Of a DNA stretch of 64,000 nucleotides, positions 18,677 to 27,663 are shown piece after piece. The notes beneath the pieces were generated by a model, which was not told where the DNA came from, made no database searches, and was given only the letters and a program-made list of their open reading frames with translations. Source of the DNA: CAWBOV01 sp963790525. Lineage in GTDB: Bacteria > Actinomycetota > Actinomycetes > Mycobacteriales > Jatrophihabitantaceae. The translations under genes and the position numbers were made by a program. The DNA is taken from NCBI GenBank assembly GCA_963790525.1, contig CAWBOV010000004.1, positions 1 through 64,000 of the forward strand. Reading direction: 5' to 3'. Position 1 is the stretch's first letter, and every line of letters begins with the position of its first letter.

Positions 18677-20131
18677 ATGATCATTCGTCGCCGCGTTGCC
18701 AGAAGCCTGACCATCGCAGCTTTGACAATCGTGTTCGGTATTGCACTGAGTGTCGGAAATCTTTCGACCGCTGTGGGTGCCGCGTCATCGCTCGACTGGT
18801 CTGCCTACGAACACGGTCCATATCACCATTCCGTCAGTTATGGCGATACCGCGATCACTCCGACGACGGTGGCCACCCTGCATGCGGCGTGGCGTTTCGT
18901 CGCGGCGAAACCGACGCAGAGCGGCCAGCCGGGCGCCGGATTCGACGCCAGCCCGGTGGTCGTCGGCGGCCGTGTCTACATCGGTGCCAAGACGGGATTG
19001 TTCTCGGTTCTGAACGCGACCACCGGCGCGGTGATCTGGCAGCGCCAGCTCGACTACGGCAGCAACACCTACTGCCCGGCCAAGGGGATCACCGGGACCG
19101 CATCGGTCCTGCCGGACCCGGTGACCGGCGCCTTGACGGTCTACGCACCCGGGGCGCAGTACCTGTACGCCCTCAACGCAGCGACCGGCGCCGTCCAGTG
19201 GAAGACCGCGATCGGGCCGGCGACGGCCGACGGTGAGGCCCATTGGTACAACTGGTCGTCGCCGACCATCGACGGCGGTCGCATCTACATGGGTCTGGCG
19301 GCCAACTGCAACACGCAGAAGATCCGCGGCGGCGAGGTGCAGGTCGATCAGCACACCGGCGCGGTCCTGCACACCTGGTACGCGGTCCCTGCCGGAACCA
19401 TCGGCCCGAGCGTCTGGAGCAGTCCCGCCGCCGACGGCACCTCGGTCTGGGTGACCACGGGTAACCCGGACCCGAGCGCCGCCGCCGTGTACGACGCGTT
19501 CTCGGTCGTGCGGCTGGACGCGAAGACGTTCACCAAGCAGGACAAGTGGACCGCGTCCTTCCCGGTCAGCGCCGACCTCGACTTCGGCAGCTCGCCGACC
19601 TACTTCGACGCGACGATCGGCGGCGTCGACACGAACCTCATCGGCGCGTGCAACAAGAACGGGACCTACTACGTCTGGCGGAGCACCGCGCTGTCGGCCG
19701 GTCCGGTCTGGCAGCGCGTCGTCGGTCAGAACGGCGGCAACGGCGGGGGATCGTGCATCGCCTCGGCCGCCTTCGACGGAACGGCCGGTGTGCTGTTCGT
19801 GGCCGGGAACCAGACGACGATCAACGGCGTCGCGTCGATGGGGTCGGTGCGGGCGCTCGATCCCGCGACGGGAGCGATCCTGTGGCAGCAGCCCCTGGCG
19901 TGCCTGCCCAACGGCTCGCCGACCCTGAACGGCACGACGCACGTCCTTGCCGTCCCGCTCTACGGGTGCAGCGGATCGCAGGCCGGCGGCGTCGCCCTGT
20001 TCAACGCACAGACCGGAGCCGCGCTGCGCGTGATCAACACGACCGGCAAGATCTTCGCCCAGCCGGTGTTCGCGTCGGGCTACCTGTTCGTGGCCGACGA
20101 GATCGGGGTCCTGTCGGCGTTCAAGCCCTGA
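18677..20131 (+). CDS. Secreted PQQ-type beta-propeller protein
   Basis: A 484-residue protein with a signal peptide ('VARSLTIAALTIVFGIALSV' at about 7-26). PQQ/BamB-like repeats follow: 'VYIGAKTGLFSVLNATTGAV', 'YLYALNAATGAVQWKT' and 'VRALDPATGAILWQQ'. Such folds occur in quinoprotein dehydrogenases, but the Ca/PQQ ligands of alcohol dehydrogenases are not evident, so enzyme activity is doubtful. Cys pairs at 'YCPAKG' and 'GACNKNG' suggest extracytoplasmic location. ATG 18677 has GGGGGAGG upstream. Confidence 0.85.
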   Translation: MIIRRRVARSLTIAALTIVFGIALSVGNLSTAVGAASSLDWSAYEHGPYHHSVSYGDTAITPTTVATLHAAWRFVAAKPTQSGQPGAGFDASPVVVGGRVYIGAKTGLFSVLNATTGAVIWQRQLDYGSNTYCPAKGITGTASVLPDPVTGALTVYAPGAQYLYALNAATGAVQWKTAIGPATADGEAHWYNWSSPTIDGGRIYMGLAANCNTQKIRGGEVQVDQHTGAVLHTWYAVPAGTIGPSVWSSPAADGTSVWVTTGNPDPSAAAVYDAFSVVRLDAKTFTKQDKWTASFPVSADLDFGSSPTYFDATIGGVDTNLIGACNKNGTYYVWRSTALSAGPVWQRVVGQNGGNGGGSCIASAAFDGTAGVLFVAGNQTTINGVASMGSVRALDPATGAILWQQPLACLPNGSPTLNGTTHVLAVPLYGCSGSQAGGVALFNAQTGAALRVINTTGKIFAQPVFASGYLFVADEIGVLSAFKP

Positions 20132-20157
20132 TCCGTTCTGCCCATCCGTCGAGCCCG

Positions 20158-20886
20158 TCAGGCGGCGCCCGAACCGGGGCCGAGATCGAGCAGCTCCTCG
20201 AAGAAACCGCCGATCCGGCGCTCGCGGTCGACCAGGTGCACCTCGAGGATCCAGTGACACCGCCGCCCGGTCCGGTCCACGCGCCGCATGGGCGAGGTCG
20301 ACCCGGGGGCGATGTAGGAGTCGATGTCGTCGCCGGAGATCTTTTCGTGCGGGAACTCGCCGACCAGGTGGCCGGCGATCGGGCCGCCGAACTCCCAGCC
20401 CGCGTCGGCGGCGAGCACCGTCATGTGCGCGAACAACTGCTCGCCGCTCACGTCGGGATGGGCCTCGAAGAAGGCCCGTCCCGCCGCCCAGACCTCCGGC
20501 AGCGCGTCACGCAGCCGCAGCTTGACCGGGTCGTTCCCGAGGACGAAGGTCCGGCCGAAGTCGGCCTCCCACTCCTCGAAGATCGGCCCGAAGTCGCAGA
20601 AGACGATGTCGTCGTCGGTCATCACACGATCCGGGGGGTTCTCGCTGTAGGGCTCCAGCGTGTTCGGGCCGGCGCGGACGATCCGCTTGTGCCAGTGGCG
20701 GCGCACCCCGAACAGGTCGGCGGCCAGATCGCGGATCGCGTTGCTCGCCTCGATCTCGCGCACGCCCGGGGCGATGAGGCCACGCGCGCGCACCTCGGCG
20801 AACAGCACGACCGCCTTGGCCTGGGCGTCGAGCAGCCTCCCGACCCGTACGTCCTCGTCCTCGATCAGCTCCGTCACGTCGCCCAC
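20158..20886 (-). CDS. M24-family (Xaa-Pro peptidase/creatinase fold) protein
   Basis: About 242 residues of the pita-bread fold. Metal-ligand positions are visible: Asp in 'IVFCDFGPIFEEWEADFGRTF', His in 'IAGHLVGEFPHE', and Glu residues in 'LEVHLVDRERRIGGFFEELL'. A dimetal site for peptide-type hydrolysis is therefore likely. The protein lacks the N-terminal creatinase-like domain of full aminopeptidase P. Start choice is uncertain: GTG 20886 or GTG 20877, neither with a strong ribosome-binding site. The gene is convergent with the propeller gene, and the substrate is unknown. Confidence 0.8.
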   Translation of the reverse strand: MGDVTELIEDEDVRVGRLLDAQAKAVVLFAEVRARGLIAPGVREIEASNAIRDLAADLFGVRRHWHKRIVRAGPNTLEPYSENPPDRVMTDDDIVFCDFGPIFEEWEADFGRTFVLGNDPVKLRLRDALPEVWAAGRAFFEAHPDVSGEQLFAHMTVLAADAGWEFGGPIAGHLVGEFPHEKISGDDIDSYIAPGSTSPMRRVDRTGRRCHWILEVHLVDRERRIGGFFEELLDLGPGSGAA

Positions 20887-20998
20887 GCTAGGCCGACCGG
20901 CGCGGTACTGCCCGTCCGGCCAGGTTTCGGGGCGTGTTCGTGGTCGCAACAGCAGTGGTGCGGGCCGGTCGCCGCATGAGCGAGGCCCGGAGGGGTCG

Positions 20999-22627
20999 TC
21001 AGTGGCGACCGTAGGCGGTGAGGAATCGGTTGCGGAAGGCGTCCATCGTCCACACCGGAGCCTGCGGGTCGGGCAGCAGGCCGGACTGCCAGCCCCACGA
21101 GGAGATCTGCGACAGCACCGCCGGGTCGTGGGCGATGATCGAGATCGGCACGTCGTGGTTCGCGTTGACACCGCTGACGATGGTGGCGGGCTGGTGGTCG
21201 CCGAGCATGATCAGGACCAGGTTGTTGTCGTGGAGCTGCTGGACCCACGAGACGAGGCTGCTCACCGAGTACTGGACGGACTCGCCGTACAGCTGCTGGA
21301 CGTGGGCCGCGCTGCGCCACACCACACTCGGTGACTGCCCCTGCGCCGGCATCGGGTCGAAGATCGAGCCGTTGCCCACCTGGTTCCACGGCACCAGACG
21401 GGGCAGTGGGGTCCACGGCGTGTGGGACGACACCAGATCGATCTCGGCCATCACCGGCGGGTGGTTCGGCGCCAGCTCCCTGCGCTGGAAGGCCGCCAGC
21501 GTGTACTGGTCCGGCATGGAGGCGTAGCTGAACGACGGACCGGCGTAGCCGACGTCGTGCTCGTCGTAGAGCGTGTCGTAGTGGTAGAACGACGTCCCCT
21601 GCGGCCAGACCTGCGTGTCCGACGGGACGTCGCCGACGGTGTGCCAGCCGGCGCGCTTGAACGCGTCGCTGAGCGTGAACCGGGTGCTGGCCACGACCTG
21701 GTTGTACCGCTGCTGGTTGTCCACCCACAGCCCGGTCTGCAGCGTGGAGTGGGCCAGCCAGCTGATGCCGCCGAACGTGGGCGACGTCAGGAAGGCGCTT
21801 CGTGAGGAGTAGCCGGCCGCGTCGAGCTGAGCGGTGCCCGAGCGCAGCACGGCGTCGACGCCGGGGGAGAACGTGGTGTCCTGGACGGCCACCTGGCCGT
21901 AGCTCTCGACGAAGGCGACGATGACGTCCTTGCCCCTCAGGCCGGTCAGCAGGTTCGAGCTGGGCGTGATCGCGTACGAATCGGTCGACGTGATCGCCGC
22001 CGCGAACCTCTGCTGGTCCCTGATCGCCGAGTCGACCTCGTGGACCTGGTCGTAGGCGAGGTCGGCGGCGCTGCGGGAGGCGACGGGTGCGCCGGCCTCG
22101 GCCTGGATGCCCAGCCCGGCGCACAGCAGCCAGACGGCCCCGAGCGTGATGACGGTCCGGGTGGTCCGGGTGCGGTGCCGGGCGCTGATCGACGTGAGCC
22201 GGAGGACGGCGAGCGGTACCAATACGACGATCGCCAGCACCGCGACGATCGCGACGGTCTCGATCGCGATGGCCGCGCCCCGGCCGATGGAGTCACGCAG
22301 GACCCCGTCCGCCGGGCCCAGGTAGCTCCAGTCGGTCACCGGGTTGAACGGCCGGTCGAGCTCCTCGTAGAAGCCGAGGTCGAGGAGGTTCACGATCATC
22401 AGCAGTCCGAGCACCGTACCCAGCACGAGCGCGGTCACCCGGCGTGGGCGCGGCGGAATCCACACGCAGATCGCCACGACGACGAGAGCCTCGACAGGAA
22501 TGCGCAGGAACGCCACCGGGGTGATGCGCTCGAGCCGGTTGGGTGCGACGAGGGCGAACCAGACCAGCGCGAAGGCAAGCACCGTGAGCAGCGCCGACAC
22601 TGCCGCCCGCCACCGTGCCCGATTCAT
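20999..22627 (-). CDS. LtaS-like sulfatase-fold membrane enzyme
   Basis: The 542-residue protein has four to five N-terminal membrane helices within the first about 190 residues (such as 'VSALLTVLAFALVWFALV' and 'VTALVLGTVLGLLMIVNLL'). An extracytoplasmic alkaline-phosphatase-superfamily domain follows. Motifs include 'DVIVAFVESYGQVAV', 'SPTFGGISWLAHSTL' (predicted catalytic Thr) and 'LVLIMLGDHQPA' (metal-binding Asp-His). This layout is that of lipoteichoic acid synthases and phosphoglycerol/phosphoethanolamine transferases. It overlaps the upstream CDP-alcohol phosphatidyltransferase gene by 4 bases (ATGA-type), so both probably modify the same lipid or glycan. The exact donor is unknown. 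Confidence 0.85.
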   Translation of the reverse strand: MNRARWRAAVSALLTVLAFALVWFALVAPNRLERITPVAFLRIPVEALVVVAICVWIPPRPRRVTALVLGTVLGLLMIVNLLDLGFYEELDRPFNPVTDWSYLGPADGVLRDSIGRGAAIAIETVAIVAVLAIVVLVPLAVLRLTSISARHRTRTTRTVITLGAVWLLCAGLGIQAEAGAPVASRSAADLAYDQVHEVDSAIRDQQRFAAAITSTDSYAITPSSNLLTGLRGKDVIVAFVESYGQVAVQDTTFSPGVDAVLRSGTAQLDAAGYSSRSAFLTSPTFGGISWLAHSTLQTGLWVDNQQRYNQVVASTRFTLSDAFKRAGWHTVGDVPSDTQVWPQGTSFYHYDTLYDEHDVGYAGPSFSYASMPDQYTLAAFQRRELAPNHPPVMAEIDLVSSHTPWTPLPRLVPWNQVGNGSIFDPMPAQGQSPSVVWRSAAHVQQLYGESVQYSVSSLVSWVQQLHDNNLVLIMLGDHQPATIVSGVNANHDVPISIIAHDPAVLSQISSWGWQSGLLPDPQAPVWTMDAFRNRFLTAYGRH

Positions 22628-23355
22628 AGCTGCGCCGCCAGCAGGTCGCGGCTGACCTCGGCCGGTACGGAGGCGGTCCGGTTCCGCCACAGCCACCACG
22701 TCTCCCGCCCGAACGACTCGGCGAGCAGCACGAGGGCCGTGGCCATCGCACCGGTGCTGGCCGGTCCGGGCAGCAGTCCGCTGACGCAGGTGACCAGCAC
22801 GACGCCCTGTGTCGCGGCGACGACCTTGCACCACGGCCGGGCCGGTGCGGTCTCCCTCAGCCAGGGCAGGACGAACCCCGCGGCGACGAACGCGTAGCGC
22901 GCCGCCCCGATCGCGAGCACCCAGCCGCCCGCCGATCCCGTGACGGCGACGCTCAGGACGAGGATGAGCGACGCGTCGACCTCCATGTCGAAGCGCGCGC
23001 CCAGCGCCGTGGCGGTGCCGGTGCGGCGCGCGATCCGGCCGTCCACGGCGTCGAGTGCCAGGGCGGTGGCGGCGAGCGCCACGAGTACGCCCGTGTGTGA
23101 CGGCCCGGTCGCGGCGCCCGCGACGAGCGCGGCCACCGCGCCGACCAGGACGGTGCGGGCAGCGGTGACCCGGTTCGCCGGTCCGAGAGCGATGGCACCC
23201 GAACGGGTCATCGCCCGGGAGAGGAGCGCGGCGGCGGCGACGGAGTAGGCGAGCCCCGCGGCCCAGGCCGGCGGGGTCAACCCGACCGTCGCGGTGAGAA
23301 CGGTCAGCAGTACGGCCTGCGACAGCAGACCGATCACCGGGCCGGTTCGAACCAT
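22624..23355 (-). CDS. CDP-alcohol phosphatidyltransferase family protein
   Basis: The signature D-G-x2-A-R-x8-G-x3-D-x3-D is intact: 'DGRIAR' at residues 105-110, then 'GARFDMEVD'. Six hydrophobic helices surround it. The enzyme should join a phosphatidyl or similar group from a CDP-activated lipid or alcohol to an acceptor. The first ATG (23394) has no clear ribosome-binding site; ATG 23355 has CGGAG at proper spacing and gives 243 residues. It is divergent from the dehydrogenase operon across 85 bases and coupled to the LtaS-like gene. Confidence 0.87.
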   Translation of the reverse strand: MVRTGPVIGLLSQAVLLTVLTATVGLTPPAWAAGLAYSVAAAALLSRAMTRSGAIALGPANRVTAARTVLVGAVAALVAGAATGPSHTGVLVALAATALALDAVDGRIARRTGTATALGARFDMEVDASLILVLSVAVTGSAGGWVLAIGAARYAFVAAGFVLPWLRETAPARPWCKVVAATQGVVLVTCVSGLLPGPASTGAMATALVLLAESFGRETWWLWRNRTASVPAEVSRDLLAAQL

Positions 23356-23440
23356 GAGCGCTCCGTCTCCGTGTATGAGGGAGTACACCGACACAAACGC
23401 ACCTTCGGGCAGACCGGTTCAGCTGCGGGACGGGAGATCG

Positions 23441-24439
23441 ATGCCGAACGACGCCCTCGCGTTCTGGGTGAGCTCGCCCGGCGCGGGCGAGCTCAGGCCG
23501 CTGACGCTCGCCGCGCCGGGCCCCGACGAGGTCCTCGTGCGGACGCTGCACTCCGGCGTGAGCAGGGGGACGGAGGCGCTCGTCTTCCGCGGTGGTGTCC
23601 CGGCCGGTCAGTACGCGGCCATGCGCGCCCCGTTCCAGGACGGTGAGTTCCCCGGCCCCGTCAAGTACGGCTACCTCAACGTCGGCGTCGTCGAGAACGG
23701 CCCTCGGGACCTGCTCGGCCGCACCGTCTTCTGCCTCTACCCCCATCAGAGCGCCTACGTCGTCCCGGCCCGATCCGTCGTCCTCGTGCCCGACGGTGTG
23801 CCCCCCGCTCGCGCCGTACTCGCGGGCACGGTCGAGACGGCGGTCAACGCTCTCTGGGACGCCGCGCCGCTCATCGGCGATCGCGTCGCGGTGGTCGGGG
23901 CAGGGATGGTCGGCTGCTGCGTCGCGCGGTTGCTGGCGCGGATGCCCGCCGTGCGCGTGACGCTGGTCGACGTCGATCCCGCACGTGCGGAGGTCGCGGC
24001 GCGGCTGGGCGTCGGATTCGCCCTCCCGGCCGACGCCGCCGACGGATGCGACCTCGTCGTGCACGCCAGCGCCACCTCGGCCGGACTCCAGCGCTCGCTG
24101 GAGCTGCTGGCGCCGGAGGGGACGGTCCTCGATCTCAGCTGGTACGGCGACAGTGAGGTCACGCTCTCCCTCGGCGGTGCCTTCCACTCGCGGCGGCTGG
24201 CCATCCGCGCCAGCCAGGTCGGCATGGTCGCTCCCGCGCGGCGGGGGACGAGGACGACGGCCGACCGGCTCGCGCTCGCCCTGGAGCTGCTGCGTGACCC
24301 GGCCTTCGACGCGCTGCTGACGGGATCGTCCCGCTTCGCCGATCTGCCCGAGGTGATGGCTGCCCTCGCCAACGGCCAGCTCGCGGCGCTCTGCCACACG
24401 ATCACCTACGACAGAGGGGAGGCGGCGTGTTCCGCGTGA
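23441..24439 (+). CDS. MDR/zinc-type alcohol dehydrogenase-like protein
   Basis: A 332-residue medium-chain dehydrogenase/reductase. The N-terminal catalytic domain shows 'VLVRTLHSGVSRGTEALVF', and the Rossmann domain shows 'GDRVAVVGAGMVGCCVARLL' near residue 145 (GxGxxG). The usual structural-zinc Cys cluster and the catalytic Cys-His pair ('GIC.SD', 'GHE') are absent, so it may be zinc-independent. ATG 23441 follows CGGGAG. It is the first gene of a six-gene run in which neighbours overlap or nearly touch, and overlaps the PTPS-like gene by 13 bases. Oxidation or reduction of a sugar or pterin side chain is a guess from context. Confidence 0.8.
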   Translation: MPNDALAFWVSSPGAGELRPLTLAAPGPDEVLVRTLHSGVSRGTEALVFRGGVPAGQYAAMRAPFQDGEFPGPVKYGYLNVGVVENGPRDLLGRTVFCLYPHQSAYVVPARSVVLVPDGVPPARAVLAGTVETAVNALWDAAPLIGDRVAVVGAGMVGCCVARLLARMPAVRVTLVDVDPARAEVAARLGVGFALPADAADGCDLVVHASATSAGLQRSLELLAPEGTVLDLSWYGDSEVTLSLGGAFHSRRLAIRASQVGMVAPARRGTRTTADRLALALELLRDPAFDALLTGSSRFADLPEVMAALANGQLAALCHTITYDRGEAACSA

Positions 24440-24825
24440 CCGTCCGCGACCACCTGATGATCGCCCACAGCTTCCGTGGCGAGGTCTTCGGACCGGCGCA
24501 ACGGCTGCACGGGGCGACCTACGTCGTCGACGCGACGTTCTCCCGCGCCGCCCTCGATGCGGACAACATCGTCGTCGACATCGGCCTGGCCGCCGCTCAG
24601 CTGCACGCGGTCATGGCGGAGCTCGGCTACCGCAACCTCGACGACGAGCCGGAGTTCGCCGGGGTGAACACGTCCACCGAGGCGCTCGCCCAGGTGATCG
24701 CGGATCGGCTCGCCGAGCGGATCAGATCGGGCGAGTTCGGCCCGTCAGCCGGTGCGCTGGCATCCGTCGCGGTGACGTTGCACGAGTCCCACATCGCGTG
24801 GGCCAGCTACGAAAGGCCGTTGTGA
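24427..24825 (+). CDS. 6-pyruvoyl-tetrahydropterin synthase-like (T-fold) protein, catalytic residues missing
   Basis: A 132-residue T-fold protein of the PTPS/QueD family. His14 ('MIAHSF') and His28 ('RLHGATY') align with two zinc ligands, but the third (HGH in QueD) is Ala30. The catalytic Cys before 'RLHG' is absent ('FGPAQ'), and the usual 'LDHxxLND' is 'LGYRNLDD'. 'NTSTEALA' and 'TLHESHIAWASY' (substrate-anchoring Glu) are kept. Pterin binding is therefore plausible, but standard PTPS or 6-carboxytetrahydropterin synthase chemistry is doubtful. GTG 24427 overlaps the upstream gene, and the glycosyltransferase follows after 4 bases. Confidence 0.85.
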   Translation: MFRVTVRDHLMIAHSFRGEVFGPAQRLHGATYVVDATFSRAALDADNIVVDIGLAAAQLHAVMAELGYRNLDDEPEFAGVNTSTEALAQVIADRLAERIRSGEFGPSAGALASVAVTLHESHIAWASYERPL

Positions 24826-24829
24826 TCCC

Positions 24830-25909
24830 ATGCGGACGGTGCATGTGGTCGTTCCGGCGGGCATCGACGATCCGGCGCGCCCCAGCGGCGGGAACCACTA
24901 CGACCGGCGGCTCTGTGCCGGTCTGATCGAACAGGGGTGGCTGGTCCTGGAGCACCGGCTGCCGGGCTCGTGGCCGGTGCCCGGGCCTGCCGCGCAGCGG
25001 GCGTGCGGGCGCGCGCTCGCGGGGATCCCGGACCGCAGCCTGGTCCTCGTCGACGGTCTGATCGCCTCGTCCCTGCCGGCCGTGCTCGTCCCCGAGGCGC
25101 AGCGGCTGGAGCTCGTCGTCCTGGTGCACCTGCCGCTGGGCGCCGCGCAGACCGGCGGCGAGGCCTGGACCGCCGAGTGGGCCGTGCTGAACTCGGCTGC
25201 GCTGGTGATCGCGACGAGCCGCTGGACGAGCCGATGGCTGCTCGCGCAGTACCGGCTGCCGCCGGAGCGGGTGAGCGTGGCCGAGCCCGGCGTGGACGCC
25301 GCCGGTCTGGCCGCGGGCACTCCCGGTGGTGGACAGTTGCTGTGTGTGGGGGCGGTCTCCATGATCAAGGGCCACGACGTGCTGATGGCCGCGCTCGCCG
25401 GGATCGCCGACCTGGCCTGGCGGTGCGACCTCGTCGGCGCCCTGGACACCGATCCCGTCCTCGTCGCCCGGCTGCGGGACCGGGCGCGTGCGGCCGGGAT
25501 CACGCCACGCGTGCACTTCGTCGGCCCGCTCGTGGGCGCTGCCCTGCAGGCGGCCTACGCGGCCGCGGACGTGCTCGTGCTGGCCTCGCGCACCGAGACC
25601 TACGGCATGGTCGTCACCGAGGCGCTCGCCCACGGGCTGCCGGTCATCGCGACGGGAGTCGGGGGAGTGCCCGAGACACTCGGCCACCACGGTCAGGCCG
25701 AGCGCCCGGGGTTGCTCGTGCCACCGGCTGATCCGCCGGCCCTGGGCGCGGCCCTGTCCGCCTGGCTCGGCGACGCCGGGCTGCGGAGCCGGCTCCGGTC
25801 CGCCGCCCGCGAACGGCGCCGCGCCCTGCCCCGGTGGGCGACCACGGCGGCGCTGGTCTCGCACGCCCTGGGCGCGGCGGCGGAGTCCGAGCGGGGTGCG
25901 CGCCGATGA
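24830..25909 (+). CDS. GT4-type glycosyltransferase
   Basis: A 359-residue GT-B fold enzyme. The N-domain has the acceptor-side 'PSGGNHYDRRL' near residue 22. The C-domain has 'LLCVGAVSMIKGHDVLMAAL', the nucleotide-sugar motif 'ASRTETYGMVVTEALAHGLPVI' (E-x7-E) and 'VGGVPETLG'. Retaining transfer from an NDP-sugar is expected. It sits between the PTPS-like gene and a flippase-like membrane protein (4-base ATGA overlap), so its acceptor may be either a lipid or a pterin/pyrimidine-derived molecule. Confidence 0.9.
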   Translation: MRTVHVVVPAGIDDPARPSGGNHYDRRLCAGLIEQGWLVLEHRLPGSWPVPGPAAQRACGRALAGIPDRSLVLVDGLIASSLPAVLVPEAQRLELVVLVHLPLGAAQTGGEAWTAEWAVLNSAALVIATSRWTSRWLLAQYRLPPERVSVAEPGVDAAGLAAGTPGGGQLLCVGAVSMIKGHDVLMAALAGIADLAWRCDLVGALDTDPVLVARLRDRARAAGITPRVHFVGPLVGAALQAAYAAADVLVLASRTETYGMVVTEALAHGLPVIATGVGGVPETLGHHGQAERPGLLVPPADPPALGAALSAWLGDAGLRSRLRSAARERRRALPRWATTAALVSHALGAAAESERGARR

Positions 25910-26955
25910 CGCTCACGCCCACACCGTTGCCGCCCGCGCCGTTGCCGCAAGCGCCGATGACGCCCGCGCTGGGACCGCCGCAGGAGCGGCCGGCTCCCAG
26001 GGGCGGCGGGACGTGGGCGCGGGTGCGCAGGGCGACGGGAGTCGCCGTTCTGGCCGTCCTGGTCTGGCGCCTCGGTACCGGGCCGCTCCTGCACGGCGTG
26101 CGCACCACGACCGTCGCCTCGCTCGCGGCCGGGGTCGCCATCACGGCCGTCACGACCGGCTGTGCCGCCTGGCGGTGGACGGTGGTGGCTCGCGGCCTGG
26201 GCGTGCGCCTGCCGTGGTGGGCCGCGTTCGCCGCCTACTACCGCTCGCAGTTCCTCAACACCGCGCTGCCCGGGGGGATCGTCGGTGACGTCCACCGCGG
26301 CGTGGCGCACGGCCACGACATCGGCGACGTGGGGCTGGCGCTGCGGGCGGTCGCGTGGGAGCGCGCGGCCGGTCAGGCGGTTCAAGCCGCGCTGGCTGTG
26401 GTGGTCCTGGCCGTCCTGCCCTCACCGGTGCGGTCGGTGCTGCCCGCGGTCGCGGCCGTCGTGGCAGGAGTGGTCGCGGTCGCCATCCTGGCGTCCCGCA
26501 TCTGCCCGTCCGACGGGCCCTCGCGCTGGGCGCGGGCCGTGCGCACCGCGGGACGGGACGTCCGCGTGGGGCTGCTGGACCGCCGCACCTGGCCGGCGGT
26601 GCTCCTCGCCTCGGTCGTCATCGTGGCCGGCCACACCGCCGCGTTCCTCGTCGCCGCGCGGACCTCGGGGTCGTCCGCGTCGATGACGACCCTGCTGCCG
26701 CTGGCCGTGCTGGTCATGCTGGCGACGTCGCTGCCGACCAACATCGGCGGATGGGGGCCGCGAGAGGGCGCGTCCGCGTGGTTGTTCGGCGCGGCCGGAC
26801 TGGGAGCCGACCAGGGAGTCAGCGCCGCCACCGCCTACGGGGTGATGGTGCTCGTCGCGTGCCTGCCGGGTGCTGTCGTCCTTGCGGCGCAGGGGATCCG
26901 TCGTCGCGGACCGTCCGTGGCCGTACCGCTGGTGAAGGAGCGGGTCGGTGGGTGA
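25906..26955 (+). CDS. Lysylphosphatidylglycerol synthase TM-region (UPF0104/flippase-like) protein
   Basis: A 349-residue membrane protein with a Pro-rich cytosolic N-terminus ('TPTPLPPAPLPQAP') and about eight hydrophobic helices. Family motifs are 'YYRSQFLNTALPGGIVGDVHR' and 'TSLPTNIGGWGPREGASAWLF', typical of the MprF membrane domain and related lipid-moving proteins. The aminoacyl-transferase domain of MprF is absent. It likely moves or presents a lipid-linked product made by the adjacent glycosyltransferase. The ATG overlaps the GT stop and its stop overlaps the next GTG. Confidence 0.87.
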   Translation: MTLTPTPLPPAPLPQAPMTPALGPPQERPAPRGGGTWARVRRATGVAVLAVLVWRLGTGPLLHGVRTTTVASLAAGVAITAVTTGCAAWRWTVVARGLGVRLPWWAAFAAYYRSQFLNTALPGGIVGDVHRGVAHGHDIGDVGLALRAVAWERAAGQAVQAALAVVVLAVLPSPVRSVLPAVAAVVAGVVAVAILASRICPSDGPSRWARAVRTAGRDVRVGLLDRRTWPAVLLASVVIVAGHTAAFLVAARTSGSSASMTTLLPLAVLVMLATSLPTNIGGWGPREGASAWLFGAAGLGADQGVSAATAYGVMVLVACLPGAVVLAAQGIRRRGPSVAVPLVKERVGG

Positions 26956-27637
26956 GCGGCCGTACACGGTGCTCAGCTGCAGCATGTCCATCGACGGGTA
27001 CCTCGACAGTCCCGACGTCAAGCGGCTGCCGCTGTCCAACGACGCCGACCTGGATCGGGTGGACGCCGAACGCGCCGCCAGCGACGCCATACTCGTGGGC
27101 GCCGCGACCATCCGCAACGACAATCCCCGCCTGCTGGTGCGGTCCCGGTCGCGGCGCGAGGCGCGGCGGGCGCGCGGGCTGCCGTCCTCGCCCGTCAAGG
27201 TGACCGTGACGCGTCGCGCGGACGTCGACGCCTGCGCGGACTTCTTCGCCTCCGGCGACACCGAGAAGCTCGTCTACTGCCCGACGGCCGCGTTCGCCGA
27301 GGCGCGCGCGCGGCTGGCGCCGGTGGCGACGGTGATCGACGGGGGCGAGCCGGTGCGCCTGCACCGGGTCGTCGCCGACCTGCACGCGCGCGGCATCGGC
27401 CGGCTGATGGTCGAGGGCGGGGGATCGGTGCACACGCAGTTCCTCACCGCCGACCTCGCCGACGAACTGCAGTTGGTGGTCGCTCCGTTCTTCGTGGGCG
27501 ACTCCCTCGCGCGGCGCTTCGTCGGCGACGGGAGATTCCCGTGGAACGCCGACCGGCGGGCCACGCTGGCCGAGGTGCGCCAGATCGGTGACGTCGTACT
27601 CCTCCGTTACGCGCTGTCCCCGCGGTTCAGCGAATGA
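26948..27637 (+). CDS. RibD C-terminal (pyrimidine/dihydrofolate reductase-like) protein
   Basis: A 229-residue RibD-C/DHFR-fold reductase. The N-terminus 'VLSCSMSIDGYLDSP' and 'ERAASDAILVGAATIRNDNPRLLVR' are hallmark segments, and 'GIGRLMVEGGGSVHTQFL' near residue 155 is the NADPH-binding glycine motif. In riboflavin synthesis this domain reduces the ribose of diaminopyrimidine phosphate. The deaminase half of RibD is absent. GTG 26948 overlaps the flippase-like stop by 8 bases. It precedes ribA by 26 bases, so GTP ring-opening and reduction are encoded together. Confidence 0.88.
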   Translation: MGERPYTVLSCSMSIDGYLDSPDVKRLPLSNDADLDRVDAERAASDAILVGAATIRNDNPRLLVRSRSRREARRARGLPSSPVKVTVTRRADVDACADFFASGDTEKLVYCPTAAFAEARARLAPVATVIDGGEPVRLHRVVADLHARGIGRLMVEGGGSVHTQFLTADLADELQLVVAPFFVGDSLARRFVGDGRFPWNADRRATLAEVRQIGDVVLLRYALSPRFSE

Positions 27638-27663
27638 CACCCCACCTCACGCCAGGAGGCCCG

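Noticed and set aside
22628..24397. Minus-strand open frame continuous with the LtaS-like gene, about 590 further codons
   Set aside because: It is antisense to the dehydrogenase and phosphatidyltransferase region and is rich in Arg/Gly/His without domain features; the real start is ATG 22627.
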